A stretch of 64,000 nt of DNA from Nitrosarchaeum sp. Its GTDB lineage: Archaea; Thermoproteota; Nitrososphaeria; Nitrososphaerales; Nitrosopumilaceae. This document shows, piece after piece, positions 44,900 through 54,570 of this stretch. The notes beneath the pieces are model-generated. The model was not told the origin of the DNA. It saw nothing but the letters and a program-made list of their open reading frames with translations, and did not search any database. The stretch is from assembly GCF_025699065.1 (NCBI RefSeq), contig NZ_JAILWF010000006.1:1-64000 (forward strand), written 5' to 3'. The position numbers were made by a program, and so were the translations under genes. Numbering within the stretch: position 1 is the stretch's first letter; the number at the start of each line of letters is the position of its first letter.

Positions 44900-46916
44900 C
44901 TGATTTTATTTTAACAGCTCCAATAATTCCTATTATTGCCACAATTCCTAAAACTATCGTTAACTGTTTTTGTGGAACATCTATGATTTCAAAATTATCT
45001 TGAGTTTCATCAACTGAATCTGCAATGATGGTATTGTATGCATCTAGTGTTTGGTCATTTGATTTTATTTTTGCTTCAATCCAATATTCTCCGTTTTGAT
45101 TTATTCTAATTTTTGCATCCTTATTTGGCGTGGCAGTGATTACATCTGTTATCTCCGTGTTGCTTTTTGTCACTGAAATCTTTGCAAAATTCCAATCTGG
45201 ATCATTAATTGTAAAAAATAATGAGTTATTATTTTGAATCACATCAATTGATGCTTTGGTATAGTGTATTTGTATTGGAACTGTGTATTTTATTTTATCA
45301 TGATTGATGAGAATTTTTTCTTGAAACATTCCATAGTCTTCTCCAGAGATTTTAATTTTAATTATTAAATTATTTTCTTGTAATGAATCTTCAACTTGAA
45401 TAAATTCAGGACCTTCAAATGTTACATTGAGATTATCCAAAGTTCCATTAAGCAGTTTTAATTTTAATTGCTTTTCTGCCGTTTTCTTATCTGATGATAA
45501 ATTGACTACAAAGTTTGGCGGGGTGATGATTAAATTAGCATCAAATGCCTTTCCAAGATTTAGCCTGCCTGAACCAGTATCACTTAATGAAAATTCGGAG
45601 CCATATGCGTCAGATACCCTCTCTGAAGTGGTCATGAGAAGTGATTTTATCTCATCATTTGTCATGATAGGATACTTTTCTAGTAGTAGGGCAACCGAGC
45701 CACTCACATGTGGGGCTGCAAAGCTAGTCCCACTAGTAAAATTGTATCCTCCGTTTGTCTGAGTTGTATTGATGTATGCCCCTGGTGCTACCAAGTCAGG
45801 TTTTATGTAAAATGGTGAAACAGGACCCCTTGAGCTAAAATGTGCAACAAAGTCTGGGTTGTAAAACAAATGTAAGTTAGCTTTACTTTCACCAAGTTCT
45901 TTAATCTCCAGTCCTTCTTTTCTATCAATTGATACTACAGGAATTTGTGGCTTGTAGTTTGGCTCTATGAATTCATGAATTAACTGACCAAGAAAAATTC
46001 CTGGTTGGTTGTTGTAGACAATCATTGCCTTTGCACCTGCATTTGCTGCATTTTTTTCTTTAATTGAAAAATATAACATCTCGCCTTCTATGTCGCTTCC
46101 TCTTTCTACAAGTAAAATTGCATCAGTTGTATTGATTTTTTTTAGTTCTGTTTCTTTTCCATATCCTCCGAAAACAATTTTTCCAGTAATTGGTTCGTCA
46201 AGTTTTGTAGAACCTGTCATTGGAATTACAGTGTATGGTTTTTCATTAACCTCAAGTGTTGCAATAAGACTAGATGTCAAGTTGTTATATGTTGCACCAA
46301 CTGTAATGGAGCCGGGATTTTTTCCTGGGCTGCCAATAGTCTGAGGGATTGGTCCATCATTTCCAGCTGCTGTAATTACGATAATTCCTTTTTGCAGTGC
46401 ATTGTCTACTGCTTTATCGATATTGGCGTTTGTCTTGTTTACACCAAGACTTATGTTGATAATGTCAGCATCATCTTCAATTGATTTATTGATTGCCTTG
46501 ATTATCAAATCCGATGATACTCCTTCTCCGTCTTCTGAAACTTTGTAAGCTAGAATTTTTGCCTTGGGTGCAACTCCTTTTAGAATTCCATCGGCTGCAA
46601 TTACTCCTGCAACTTGAGTACCGTGACCGTTAGTGTCAAGTGGCGGTTCGCCTTCATTTATGAAATTATATCCGCCAATGACTTTGCCATCTGGTCCAAA
46701 ACCAAAAAGATCTGGGTGATTATAGTCAACTCCAGTATCGATTACTGCAATTTTAATTCCTGATCCATCGAATCCTTCCATTCTTGGAATATCTCCTCCG
46801 ATAAATGGAATACTTTGTTCAATGTATGTATGGACATTATCATCAGGTAGTAATTGAAAAATAATTAAAGATGAAAAAATAACTATGATACTTGCAAAAA
46901 CTACCCCAAACTTCAT
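44868..46916 (-). CDS. Membrane-anchored subtilisin-like protease (S8) with PA-domain insert
   Basis: The 682-residue exported protease has a signal peptide or anchor (about 1-22), then the catalytic triad: Asp60 in [14 protein letters not shown], His98 in [10 protein letters not shown] and Ser398 in [13 protein letters not shown]. Between His and Ser lies a protease-associated domain (about 225-355), typical of large secreted subtilases. After the protease come beta domains and a C-terminal hydrophobic segment (about 648-668, [19 protein letters not shown]) that anchors it outward. It probably degrades or processes extracellular proteins. Confidence 0.92.
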   Translation of the reverse strand: MKFGVVFASIIVIFSSLIIFQLLPDDNVHTYIEQSIPFIGGDIPRMEGFDGSGIKIAVIDTGVDYNHPDLFGFGPDGKVIGGYNFINEGEPPLDTNGHGTQVAGVIAADGILKGVAPKAKILAYKVSEDGEGVSSDLIIKAINKSIEDDADIINISLGVNKTNANIDKAVDNALQKGIIVITAAGNDGPIPQTIGSPGKNPGSITVGATYNNLTSSLIATLEVNEKPYTVIPMTGSTKLDEPITGKIVFGGYGKETELKKINTTDAILLVERGSDIEGEMLYFSIKEKNAANAGAKAMIVYNNQPGIFLGQLIHEFIEPNYKPQIPVVSIDRKEGLEIKELGESKANLHLFYNPDFVAHFSSRGPVSPFYIKPDLVAPGAYINTTQTNGGYNFTSGTSFAAPHVSGSVALLLEKYPIMTNDEIKSLLMTTSERVSDAYGSEFSLSDTGSGRLNLGKAFDANLIITPPNFVVNLSSDKKTAEKQLKLKLLNGTLDNLNVTFEGPEFIQVEDSLQENNLIIKIKISGEDYGMFQEKILINHDKIKYTVPIQIHYTKASIDVIQNNNSLFFTINDPDWNFAKISVTKSNTEITDVITATPNKDAKIRINQNGEYWIEAKIKSNDQTLDAYNTIIADSVDETQDNFEIIDVPQKQLTIVLGIVAIIGIIGAVKIKSVKHDTQDLLK

Positions 46917-46993
46917 AATTTCATGATATTTTTAGCAAGTAAAAACCAATTGTCTACTAAAGCAATAAATTGAATAAATACTGCATAACTTCT

Positions 46994-47614
46994 ATGGGAA
47001 AATACACACTTCCACAAATACCATATGCTTATGATGCATTAGAACCTCACATTGACGCAAAAACAATGGAGATTCATCACACAAAACATCATCAAGCATA
47101 CACCGACAAACTAAACGCTGCACTAGAAAGTTGCCCAGCTGATGTACAAAGTAAAGATATCTTAGACATTTTGTCTAACATCAACCAAGTACCTGAAGCG
47201 CAACGTGGTGCCGTTAATTTCAATGGTGGTGGTTATGATAACCACAAGCTATTTTGGAACAACATGAAACCAAAAGGAGGCGGCGAACCAGGAGGAGTAA
47301 TTGCAGATGCAATTATTAGCTCTTTTGGAAACTTTGCAGCCTTTAAGGAGAAATTCTCATCTACTACTGCAGTAATTCAAGGAAGTGGTTGGGGATGGTT
47401 AGTATACAATCCTTCAACAAAGAAGGTCGAGTACAAATCTATGCCAAACCAAACTAGTCCAAGAACAGAAGGATTAGTTCCATTATTGGGTTGTGATGTT
47501 TGGGAACATGCATACTATCTGAAATATCAAAACAAACGACCAGATTACATTGCATCATGGTGGAATGTAGTTAATTGGGACGAAGTAGAAAACAGATACT
47601 CCAAAGTAAAATAA
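46994..47614 (+). CDS. sod: Superoxide dismutase, Fe/Mn type
   Basis: The protein converts superoxide to oxygen and peroxide, protecting an aerobic ammonia oxidiser. Visible metal ligands include His28 in MEIHHTKHHQ, the Asp and His of GCDVWEHAYYLKY and a middle histidine in GGGYDNHKLFWNN. I choose the ATG at 46994 (206 residues), which removes the atypical MNKYCITS part encoded from a TTG at 46970. It is divergent from the protease gene. Confidence 0.94.
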   Translation: MGKYTLPQIPYAYDALEPHIDAKTMEIHHTKHHQAYTDKLNAALESCPADVQSKDILDILSNINQVPEAQRGAVNFNGGGYDNHKLFWNNMKPKGGGEPGGVIADAIISSFGNFAAFKEKFSSTTAVIQGSGWGWLVYNPSTKKVEYKSMPNQTSPRTEGLVPLLGCDVWEHAYYLKYQNKRPDYIASWWNVVNWDEVENRYSKVK

Positions 47615-47718
47615 AGTTCTATCTTTATTTTTTTTATTATCTCTATTTTTGAATCTGATTTATTTTAGAACAATTTCCATGAATGAATTTATAACCATCT
47701 CAGGGTTGTTTGTTGTAA

Positions 47719-48144
47719 ATGAGTGAAGAACAGGCCCAACACTTGATGCAGCAACTCCAAATGCTTGAGACTTACTATGGAGATTTATCACAACGTGAAG
47801 CTACACTTGTTAATGTTTTACGAGAGGCCATATCTGCAATTGAATCAATCAAAGCACTTCGCGAAAAACCAGATTCTGATAGTTTGGTACCCATTGGAAT
47901 GGGAACTTATGTGCAGACAAAAATCTCATCAGCCAATAAAATAATTTTGAATGTGGGGGCTGGAATTGCTATGGAAAAAACTTATGATTCTTCAATAAAC
48001 TATCTTGAAGCAAGAATAAAGGAAATTGAAGTTGCTATACAGGACACTACTGCGCGAAAACAAGATGCTATGGCAAGATTAGAACAAGGCAAAGAGCAAA
48101 TGAATCAACTCATGCAACAAACATCAGAAGATCTTTCAGGATAA
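47719..48144 (+). CDS. pfdA: Prefoldin alpha subunit
   Basis: The 141-residue protein is a coiled coil at both ends (QHLMQQLQMLETYYGDLSQR and the long C-terminal helix) with a beta hairpin in the middle carrying VPIGMGTYVQTKI. This is the archaeal prefoldin (GimC) alpha subunit, which holds unfolded proteins for the chaperonin. It lies five bases before ftsY, a conserved archaeal neighbour. Confidence 0.9.
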   Translation: MSEEQAQHLMQQLQMLETYYGDLSQREATLVNVLREAISAIESIKALREKPDSDSLVPIGMGTYVQTKISSANKIILNVGAGIAMEKTYDSSINYLEARIKEIEVAIQDTTARKQDAMARLEQGKEQMNQLMQQTSEDLSG

Positions 48145-48148
48145 AATA

Positions 48149-49516
48149 ATGTTTGATAAACTTCGTAATGCATTTTCAAATGCAGCGAAAAGTCTTGGGG
48201 AAAAAGAACTAAACGATAAAGACATTGAAGAAATTCTTTACGAATTGGAAATCTCTCTTATGGAATCTGATGTTGCAAGTGAAGTTATTGATACAATAAA
48301 ATCAGATTTGAAAACTCAATTACTTGGATCCAAAGTAGATAAAAAAGAGATTGAAAAGTTTGTCAAAGACAGCTTAATTTCAAACATATCGTCTTTATTT
48401 GATGCTGCAGGTACAGTTGATCTCTTTGAGTTGATTAACGAAAAAAAGAAAACTGTTCAACCATTTCTGATTTTATTTGTAGGAATTAATGGAACTGGAA
48501 AAACTACATCACTAGCAAAAGTTGCTTACCTGTTGCAGCAAGCAAAGTATTCTGTAGTAGTTGCAGCTGCTGATACATTTAGAGCAGGAGCTATTGAGCA
48601 ATTGCGTGAACACACTAATCGTTTGAATCTAAAACTAGTTGCACAAAATTATAATTCTGATCCAGCTGCAGTTGCCCGAGATGCGGTTCTTTATGCAAAA
48701 TCCCACAAAATGGATTGTGTACTAATTGATACTGCTGGAAGAATGCAAACAAGCAAAAATCTAATGGAACAAATCGCTAAAATTACCAAAGTAGTAAATC
48801 CTGATTTTAAAATTTTTGTAGGTGATTCTCTTGCTGGAAATGATACTGTAAATCAAGCTAGGGAATTTTTTGAACATGTCAAATTCAATGGCTCAATTCT
48901 CACAAAAAGTGACGCTGATGCACGTGGCGGAGCTGCACTTTCTATTGTCAAAATCACATCTACTCCGGTATTATATCTTGGAGTTGGACAGGAATATTCT
49001 GATCTCAAACCATTTGATAAAGAAATCTTTCTAGAAACTGTATTTGGTTCCTTGTCTGGAGTAGACAGAAAAGAAATTCAAAAACCAAAAGCAGAACCAA
49101 AACCAGAATCAATTGAGGAAATAAAACAAGAACTAATTCAAGAATCTGTACTAAAACCAATTGAAGCACCTAAACCAGAACCAAAACCAGAACCAAAAGC
49201 AGAACCAAAACCAGAACCAAAAGCAGAACCAAAACCAGAACCAAAACAAATTGAATCCGATGATCCGTTTGAAGGAATTGCAGACAAAGACATTTCAAAA
49301 TATTCAGACTTGTATGATATTGCTCCGCCAGAAAATGATGATGAAGCGACAAAGCTTGGTAATGCAATCCGTCAATGGATTAGGCAGGGACGACCAAAAC
49401 CTGGAGAAGAAAAGAAACAAGAATCAGATCAAGAGACAGATTCCAAGCACAAACAAGATAAAGAAGAAGAAAAGTCTAAAAAGAAAAGAGGTGTATTTGG
49501 ATTCTTTAAGAAATGA
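48149..49516 (+). CDS. ftsY: Signal recognition particle receptor FtsY with long C-terminal tail
   Basis: The SRP receptor GTPase has an N-terminal helical domain (1-90), the G1 loop GINGTGKT (112-119), DTAGRMQ (194-200), TKSDADARGG (252-261) and the closing GVGQEYSDLKPFD. The canonical protein ends near residue 308. A tail of about 145 residues follows: Pro-Glu-Lys repeats (313-366), a conserved-looking block LGNAIRQWIRQGRPKPGE, a Lys/Glu stretch and the end GVFGFFKK. In most FtsY proteins the charged extra region is N-terminal, so this layout is unusual. The stop overlaps the argF ATG. Confidence 0.95.
   Translation: MFDKLRNAFSNAAKSLGEKELNDKDIEEILYELEISLMESDVASEVIDTIKSDLKTQLLGSKVDKKEIEKFVKDSLISNISSLFDAAGTVDLFELINEKKKTVQPFLILFVGINGTGKTTSLAKVAYLLQQAKYSVVVAAADTFRAGAIEQLREHTNRLNLKLVAQNYNSDPAAVARDAVLYAKSHKMDCVLIDTAGRMQTSKNLMEQIAKITKVVNPDFKIFVGDSLAGNDTVNQAREFFEHVKFNGSILTKSDADARGGAALSIVKITSTPVLYLGVGQEYSDLKPFDKEIFLETVFGSLSGVDRKEIQKPKAEPKPESIEEIKQELIQESVLKPIEAPKPEPKPEPKAEPKPEPKAEPKPEPKQIESDDPFEGIADKDISKYSDLYDIAPPENDDEATKLGNAIRQWIRQGRPKPGEEKKQESDQETDSKHKQDKEEEKSKKKRGVFGFFKK
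49169..49246 (+). repeat. Proline-glutamate-lysine coding repeats in ftsY
   Basis: Units of six bases alternating CCAGAA and CCAAAA or GCAGAA-containing variants encode P-K-P-E-P-K-type repeats with a 24-base higher period. They form the hinge between the GTPase and the C-terminal tail and could vary in length. Confidence 0.8.
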
Positions 49517-50424
49517 AAATCAAAACTAAAAATTTACTCACTTTGGCAGAACTATCATCTAAAGAATTTGCTGCACTAATTGATTACTCAATCGTTCTAA
49601 AAAAAGAATTAAAAAAAGGCAACAAGCCGTTGCTAAAAAACAAAACACTTGCAATGATTTTTCAAAAACCATCAACTCGAACACGAGTAAGCTTTGAAGC
49701 AGGAATGTTTCAGCTTGGTGGACATGCTATTAACCTCTCATCACAAGAGATGCAATTATCTCGAGGTGAAACAATAGAAGATACCGCAAAGACTTTGTCT
49801 CGATATGTAGATTGTATCATGGCACGAGTATATGATCATAATTTACTTGAAAAATTATCTGACTCTTCTAATGTTCCAGTAATCAATGGATTGTCTGATT
49901 CATTTCATCCATGTCAGATTCTAGCTGACTTTATGACCATAAAAGAGAAAAAAGGAAAATTCAAAGGACTCAAGATTACTTGGATTGGAGATGGAAACAA
50001 TGTGTGCAATTCTATGATTTACGGATGTGCACTATCTGGCACAAAGATGTCTATTGCAACACCCAAAGGATTTGAACCCGATAAATCAGTACTAAAAGAA
50101 TCTACAAAATCTGTTGAGATAGATCTGACAACTGATCCAATAAAGGCAATCAAAAATGCTGATGTTGTAGTTACTGATACATACACTTCAATTCATAATA
50201 ACGATCAAAAACGAATCAAAAAGTTTCTTCCAAAATATCAGATCAATGATTCATTGATGAAACATGCCAATAATGATGCAATCTTCATGCATTGTCTTCC
50301 AGCAAAACGAGATTACGAAGTTACATCATCAGTAATTGATGGACCTCAATCAGTTGTATGGGATGAGGCAGAAAATAGACTCCATACTCAGAAGGCTTTA
50401 CTTGCTTCAATAATTCGCGCTTAA
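49513..50424 (+). CDS. argF: Ornithine carbamoyltransferase
   Basis: The enzyme makes citrulline from ornithine and carbamoyl phosphate in arginine synthesis. The 303 residues show the carbamoyl-phosphate site STRTR (54-58), the HPCQILADF motif and the ornithine-side HCLP (260-263). It overlaps the ftsY stop by four bases and precedes rpl18 by about 37 bases. Its presence inside a translation and secretion cluster is odd but the ATGA overlap suggests it is co-transcribed with ftsY. Confidence 0.94.
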   Translation: MKIKTKNLLTLAELSSKEFAALIDYSIVLKKELKKGNKPLLKNKTLAMIFQKPSTRTRVSFEAGMFQLGGHAINLSSQEMQLSRGETIEDTAKTLSRYVDCIMARVYDHNLLEKLSDSSNVPVINGLSDSFHPCQILADFMTIKEKKGKFKGLKITWIGDGNNVCNSMIYGCALSGTKMSIATPKGFEPDKSVLKESTKSVEIDLTTDPIKAIKNADVVVTDTYTSIHNNDQKRIKKFLPKYQINDSLMKHANNDAIFMHCLPAKRDYEVTSSVIDGPQSVVWDEAENRLHTQKALLASIIRA

Positions 50425-50460
50425 CGTATATAAGAGCAGTTTCAAACTCGTGTTCTATAG

Positions 50461-50943
50461 ATGGCCTATTCAAACATCCTCAGAAGACTACGAGAGGAAA
50501 AAACTAATTACAAAAAACGCTCAACTCTACTGATAGGTAAGCACGATTTTATCACTGTAAATATTACAAATGAAAATACCCAAGTCCAAATTGTAAAGCC
50601 TGGTATGACTGGCGATAAGGTAATCGCCTCTGCTCACTCTAATTATTTGCTAAAAAAAGGTTGGAAGGGCTCAAGAAAGAGTATTCCTGCTGCATATCTT
50701 ACTGGCTATCTTGCTGGAAAGAAAGCAATGGGCAAGGGAGCAAAAGATGCAGTACTATACACTGGTACTAGAAAATATACACAAAGAATGGCAGCTGCAC
50801 TAAAAGGAGTAGTTGATGCAGGACTTAAAGTTCCAGCAGGTGCAGAAACTTTTCCACCCGAAGAAAGAATCAAAGGTGAACATCTCACAGTAAAAAATGA
50901 TACTACAAAAATTAAATCTGCTATTGATAGTGAGGTCAAGTAA
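50461..50943 (+). CDS. rpl18: Ribosomal protein L18 (uL18)
   Basis: The 160-residue 5S-rRNA-binding protein has LRRLREEKTNYKKR at the start, LIGKHDFITVNITNENTQVQ and DAVLYTGTRKYTQRMAAALK. It begins the spc-type run that continues to secY. The intergenic region before it contains a TATA-like GTATATAAGAGC about 25-35 bases from the ATG, so transcription can begin here. Confidence 0.94.
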   Translation: MAYSNILRRLREEKTNYKKRSTLLIGKHDFITVNITNENTQVQIVKPGMTGDKVIASAHSNYLLKKGWKGSRKSIPAAYLTGYLAGKKAMGKGAKDAVLYTGTRKYTQRMAAALKGVVDAGLKVPAGAETFPPEERIKGEHLTVKNDTTKIKSAIDSEVK

Positions 50944-50945
50944 AA

Positions 50946-51680
50946 ATGAGTCAAACCGCACAAACCAAACCTACTGGAAGAGGTGGACAAGGTAGAAGAG
51001 ATGGACCTGGTGGCAGAGGTGGACAAAAAGTTTACGGTGGTGGGAAACCAAGCAATGGACAATCTAGAAGACCAAAAAGAGAAGATGAAGAAGAAGTTTG
51101 GGTTCCAAAAACAATTTTAGGAAAAAAAGTTGCATCAGGCGAAATTAATTCTATTGAAGAAATTATTCAAGATGGTTTAAGAATTCAAGAAGCAGGAATT
51201 ATCAAAAAATTACTTCCTGATTTGAAAAGTGAAGTAATTGATGTTGGTATTATTCAAAAGATGACATCAAACGGTCAATCAACAAGATTCAAAGCTATTG
51301 TTGCAACAGGAAATCAAAACGGTTACCTTGGTATTGGTCAAGGAAAATCAAAACAAATGAGAATTGCAATTGAGAAAGCAACAAACCAAGCATTACTCAA
51401 TGTAAGTCCAATCAAACTAGGATGTGGTAGTTGGGAATGTAGATGTGATGAAAAACATTCTGTTCCATTTAAAATTCGAGGAAAAGGTGGAAGTGTTACA
51501 ATTGAAATTATTCCAGCACCACGTGGATTAGGATTAGTAGCTGGTGGTAAAATTAAACGATTACTAGAGTTGGCAGGTCTTAAAGACGCATGGACAACTG
51601 CAAAGGGTTCTACTCCAACAATGAACTCTACTTCAAAAGCTATTCTGGACTGCTTAAAGCAGACATTTAGTCAGGGTTGA
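50946..51680 (+). CDS. rps5: Ribosomal protein S5 (uS5) with glycine-rich N-terminus
   Basis: The core (about 50-240) has the double-stranded-RNA-binding segment TRFKAIVATGNQNGYLGIGQ and the C-terminal APRGLGLVAGGKIKRLLELAG. The first 40 residues are an added Gly/Arg/Gln tail (RGGQGRRDGPGGRGGQ), like an RGG box, which probably contacts RNA. It follows rpl18 by two bases. Confidence 0.94.
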   Translation: MSQTAQTKPTGRGGQGRRDGPGGRGGQKVYGGGKPSNGQSRRPKREDEEEVWVPKTILGKKVASGEINSIEEIIQDGLRIQEAGIIKKLLPDLKSEVIDVGIIQKMTSNGQSTRFKAIVATGNQNGYLGIGQGKSKQMRIAIEKATNQALLNVSPIKLGCGSWECRCDEKHSVPFKIRGKGGSVTIEIIPAPRGLGLVAGGKIKRLLELAGLKDAWTTAKGSTPTMNSTSKAILDCLKQTFSQG

Positions 51681-51686
51681 TATTAA

Positions 51687-52154
51687 ATGGGTAGCGCATA
51701 TCTTGTAGTTCGAATCAAAGGTCAAGCAGACTGTCCATATTGGGCAACTACTACAATGACATTGTTAAAATTGGATAAAAAATATCGTGCAACTATCTTA
51801 CCTGCAAAAGACAATACATTAGGAATGTTAAACAAAGTAAAACATTATGTTACTTGGATTGAAATTGACGCATCTTTGGCAAAAGAACTCATCGATAAAA
51901 AAGCAAGAAAAGAAGGTTACAAGAAAATTACAGCAGCAGATCTTAAAGAATTAGGTTTTGAAAGTTCTGACGCACTTGGCGCAGCACTTGCAGAAGGAAA
52001 AGCAACTCTATCTAAATTAAAACCATTAAAACCTTGGTTTGCATTATCTCCGCCAAGATTTGGTTTCAAGAAAAGTACAAAAAAGATGTACGGACAAAAA
52101 GGAGTCTTAGGACACAACAACGATCTTCCAAAATTAGTGAGGAACATGATGTAA
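51687..52154 (+). CDS. rpl30: Ribosomal protein L30 (uL30), archaeal length
   Basis: The 155-residue protein has the uL30 start (AYLVVRIKGQADCPYWATTT), TLGMLNKVKHYVTW and a C-terminal extension ending in KMYGQKGVLGHNNDLPKLVR. It is one of the large-subunit proteins of the spc cluster and lies six bases after rps5 and one before rpl15. Confidence 0.92.
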   Translation: MGSAYLVVRIKGQADCPYWATTTMTLLKLDKKYRATILPAKDNTLGMLNKVKHYVTWIEIDASLAKELIDKKARKEGYKKITAADLKELGFESSDALGAALAEGKATLSKLKPLKPWFALSPPRFGFKKSTKKMYGQKGVLGHNNDLPKLVRNMM

Positions 52155-52155
52155 C

Positions 52156-52581
52156 ATGGCAACACGATTACGAAAGACAAGAAAACTAAGAGGTGGACGT
52201 CACATGGGTTGGGGACAAGTAGGTCAGCACCGTGCAAGTGGTCACAAAGGCGGACTAGGAATTGCTGGATTACACAAATATCATTTTAGTACTTTGCTAA
52301 AAGAGGTTCCAGATCATTTTGGACACGATTCTACTCACCCACCTCATCCAATCATCACGAGAAAATGGGCAAGTGTCCGTGATCTCGATGATCTATTCGC
52401 AAAATTTGGTAAAGAAGAAGGAGGAAAGAAAGTCATAGACCTTGAAGCAGCAGGTTATGACAAACTCCTAGGCGGCGGTAAAATATCAAACCCATATACC
52501 GTCAAAATAGCCAGATTTACTGCATCTGCAGAAGAGAAAGTAAAATCTGCAGGAGGAGAGGTGTTATCTGAGAATGGCTGA
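52156..52581 (+). CDS. rpl15: Ribosomal protein L15 (uL15)
   Basis: The 141-residue protein starts with TRKLRGGRHMGWGQVGQHR and GHKGGLGIAG, the glycine-rich rRNA-binding part of archaeal uL15, and has a globular end. It overlaps secY by eight bases. Confidence 0.92.
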   Translation: MATRLRKTRKLRGGRHMGWGQVGQHRASGHKGGLGIAGLHKYHFSTLLKEVPDHFGHDSTHPPHPIITRKWASVRDLDDLFAKFGKEEGGKKVIDLEAAGYDKLLGGGKISNPYTVKIARFTASAEEKVKSAGGEVLSENG

Positions 52582-54004
52582 AGGGACAATAACTAATCTT
52601 ATTAGAAAAGTTGTTTTCAAGGCAGAACCTTATATTCCACAAGTCCCAAAACCGAAAAAAAAGATTCCATTACAAACTAGATTACTTTGGTGTGGTGTTG
52701 CATTATTAATTTACATGGTTATGGGTCAGACTCCATTATTTGGAGCGACTGCACCAGAATTTGATTTTCTACAATTTGCCAGAGTTATTTTTGCATCACA
52801 ACAAGGAACACTAGTTGAGTTAGGAATTGGACCTATAGTTACAGCAGGTCTGTTGATGCAATTGCTTAGGGGTTCTGATATTCTAAAATTTGATTTTAAA
52901 AAACCAGAAGAGAGAGGAATATTTCAAACTGCAACAAAACTTGTAACATATGTTGTGATTGTAGCTGAATCTATAGTATATGCAATAGCCGTTTATGGTC
53001 CAGGAGTTCCTGAACCATACGTTTTGTATGTGATGATTGGACAATTAATGGCAGCATCAATTATCATCATGTTCTTAGATGAACTTATTCAGAAAGGATG
53101 GGGAATTGGAAGTGGAATTAGTTTATTCATTATGGCAGGTGTAGCTCAACAAATCTTATGGAGTCTCTTCAGTCCTCTCCCAGCTGGTGATGGTGGAACT
53201 ATTGGTATACTTCCATATGTTGGACAATCAATTATGAATGGAGATTTATCTAATGTATTTTTCCGTGCAAATCAACTTCCAAGTGTCTTTGGAATATTTT
53301 TGACGGCAGGAATTCTTTTGATTTTGGTATTTACCCAAGGAATGAAGATTGAAATTCCAATTGTATCTACTAAGTATAGAGGATTTTCAGCTGTTTATCC
53401 GATTAAACTAATGTACGTATCAAACATCCCAGTAATTTTAGCATCTGCACTCACTGCAAACGCAGTATTTCTTGGTCAGATGTTTTGGGCAAACTTTAAT
53501 CCGCGAAACAATAACGCGTTTATGAACTTTGTAGCACAATTTGATCCTACCAGTCCATCTACGCCTATAGGAGGAATTATCTATTACATAACTCCACCAA
53601 GAGGATTAGAAGTTGCAGTTTTGGATCCTACAAGAGCTGTAGGATATGTTTTGTTTATGATTGGAATTGTAGTTGTATTTGGTAGATTATGGGTTGAACT
53701 CGGCGGTCTTTCATCAAAGACTGCAGCTCAAAACTTACTTGATGCTGATGTACAAATTCCAGGATTTAGACGATCAAATGCCCCAGTAGAGGCATTGCTT
53801 GCAAAGTATATTCCATCTGTTACAATTATCGGTTCAATAATTTTGGGTTTGTTGGCAGGAGTATCTGATGTTCTGGGAGTTTTCGGTTCTGGAATTGGAA
53901 TTTTACTTATGGTGGATATTCTCATCAACTATTACACTCAATTAGTACGAGAACAAGTCGAAGTTGTAATGCCACGTCTAGGTGCTTTACTTGGTAGAAA
54001 GTAG
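52574..54004 (+). CDS. secY: SecY, protein translocase channel
   Basis: The 476-residue channel has ten hydrophobic segments, the plug/TM2 region with IGPIVTAGLLMQLLRGSD, the loop with GIGSGISLFIMAG (TM4-5), and the C-terminal GLSSKTAAQNLLDADVQIPG stretch typical of archaeal SecY. It forms the membrane pore with SecE. It overlaps rpl15 at its start and the adenylate kinase gene at its end. Confidence 0.95.
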   Translation: MAEGTITNLIRKVVFKAEPYIPQVPKPKKKIPLQTRLLWCGVALLIYMVMGQTPLFGATAPEFDFLQFARVIFASQQGTLVELGIGPIVTAGLLMQLLRGSDILKFDFKKPEERGIFQTATKLVTYVVIVAESIVYAIAVYGPGVPEPYVLYVMIGQLMAASIIIMFLDELIQKGWGIGSGISLFIMAGVAQQILWSLFSPLPAGDGGTIGILPYVGQSIMNGDLSNVFFRANQLPSVFGIFLTAGILLILVFTQGMKIEIPIVSTKYRGFSAVYPIKLMYVSNIPVILASALTANAVFLGQMFWANFNPRNNNAFMNFVAQFDPTSPSTPIGGIIYYITPPRGLEVAVLDPTRAVGYVLFMIGIVVVFGRLWVELGGLSSKTAAQNLLDADVQIPGFRRSNAPVEALLAKYIPSVTIIGSIILGLLAGVSDVLGVFGSGIGILLMVDILINYYTQLVREQVEVVMPRLGALLGRK

Positions 54005-54569
54005 AAAAGTCGTAGTGGTAGGGATACCTGGCGTAGGAAAAACTTCTTTATTGCAAAAAATTGTTGAGATTTTACAAAAAAATAACAAAAGTGTAAGTGT
54101 TCATAGCTTTGGAAGTATCATGTTTGATGTTGCAAAAGCAAATGGTGTAACTGACAGAGATGAACTAAGAAAACTTCCACTATCACAACAAAAAAATCTA
54201 CAAAAAATTGCTGCAGAAAAACTTGCAATACTAAATGAAGATATTGTGATTATTGATACTCATGCTTTTATTAACTCTCCAGAGGGATATTATCCGGGAT
54301 TACCAGAACATGTTTTGCATATTCTCAAACCATCCAATTTTGTATCTGTCTCTGCAAAACCTGAAGAAATCTATAATCGAAGAATGAAAGATATCACTAG
54401 AACTAGAGATAATATCTCAATTGATAATATTAAAAAGGAATTAGACGTTCAATCTGGTATGATATCTGCTTGTGCTGTAATCTCAGGCTCGCCAGTAAAA
54501 CATGTGCTTAACAGAGAAGGAATGATAGACGAAGTTGCAGAAAAAATAATCAGGACTATAGGATTGTAA
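53991..54569 (+). CDS. adkA: Adenylate kinase, archaeal type
   Basis: This is the short archaeal form of about 192 residues with the P-loop VVGIPGVGKTSLLQK and IIDTHAFINSPEGYYPGLP. It converts AMP and ATP to two ADP. I choose the TTG at 53991 (MVESRKVVVVGIP), inside the secY end; a GTG at 53982 adds three residues. The secY-adk order is normal for archaea. Confidence 0.9.
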   Translation: MVESRKVVVVGIPGVGKTSLLQKIVEILQKNNKSVSVHSFGSIMFDVAKANGVTDRDELRKLPLSQQKNLQKIAAEKLAILNEDIVIIDTHAFINSPEGYYPGLPEHVLHILKPSNFVSVSAKPEEIYNRRMKDITRTRDNISIDNIKKELDVQSGMISACAVISGSPVKHVLNREGMIDEVAEKIIRTIGL

Positions 54570-54570
54570 A

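Noticed and set aside
48149..48700. Calling this gene the SRP54 (Ffh) GTPase
   Set aside because: There is no methionine-rich M domain after the GTPase, and pfdA-ftsY adjacency with the DAxAGN-type loop fits FtsY.
49161..49529. Plus- and minus-strand frames rich in Gln/Asn or Leu/Val over the ftsY repeats
   Set aside because: They arise from the same low-complexity Pro-Glu-Lys coding repeats in ftsY and have no family character.
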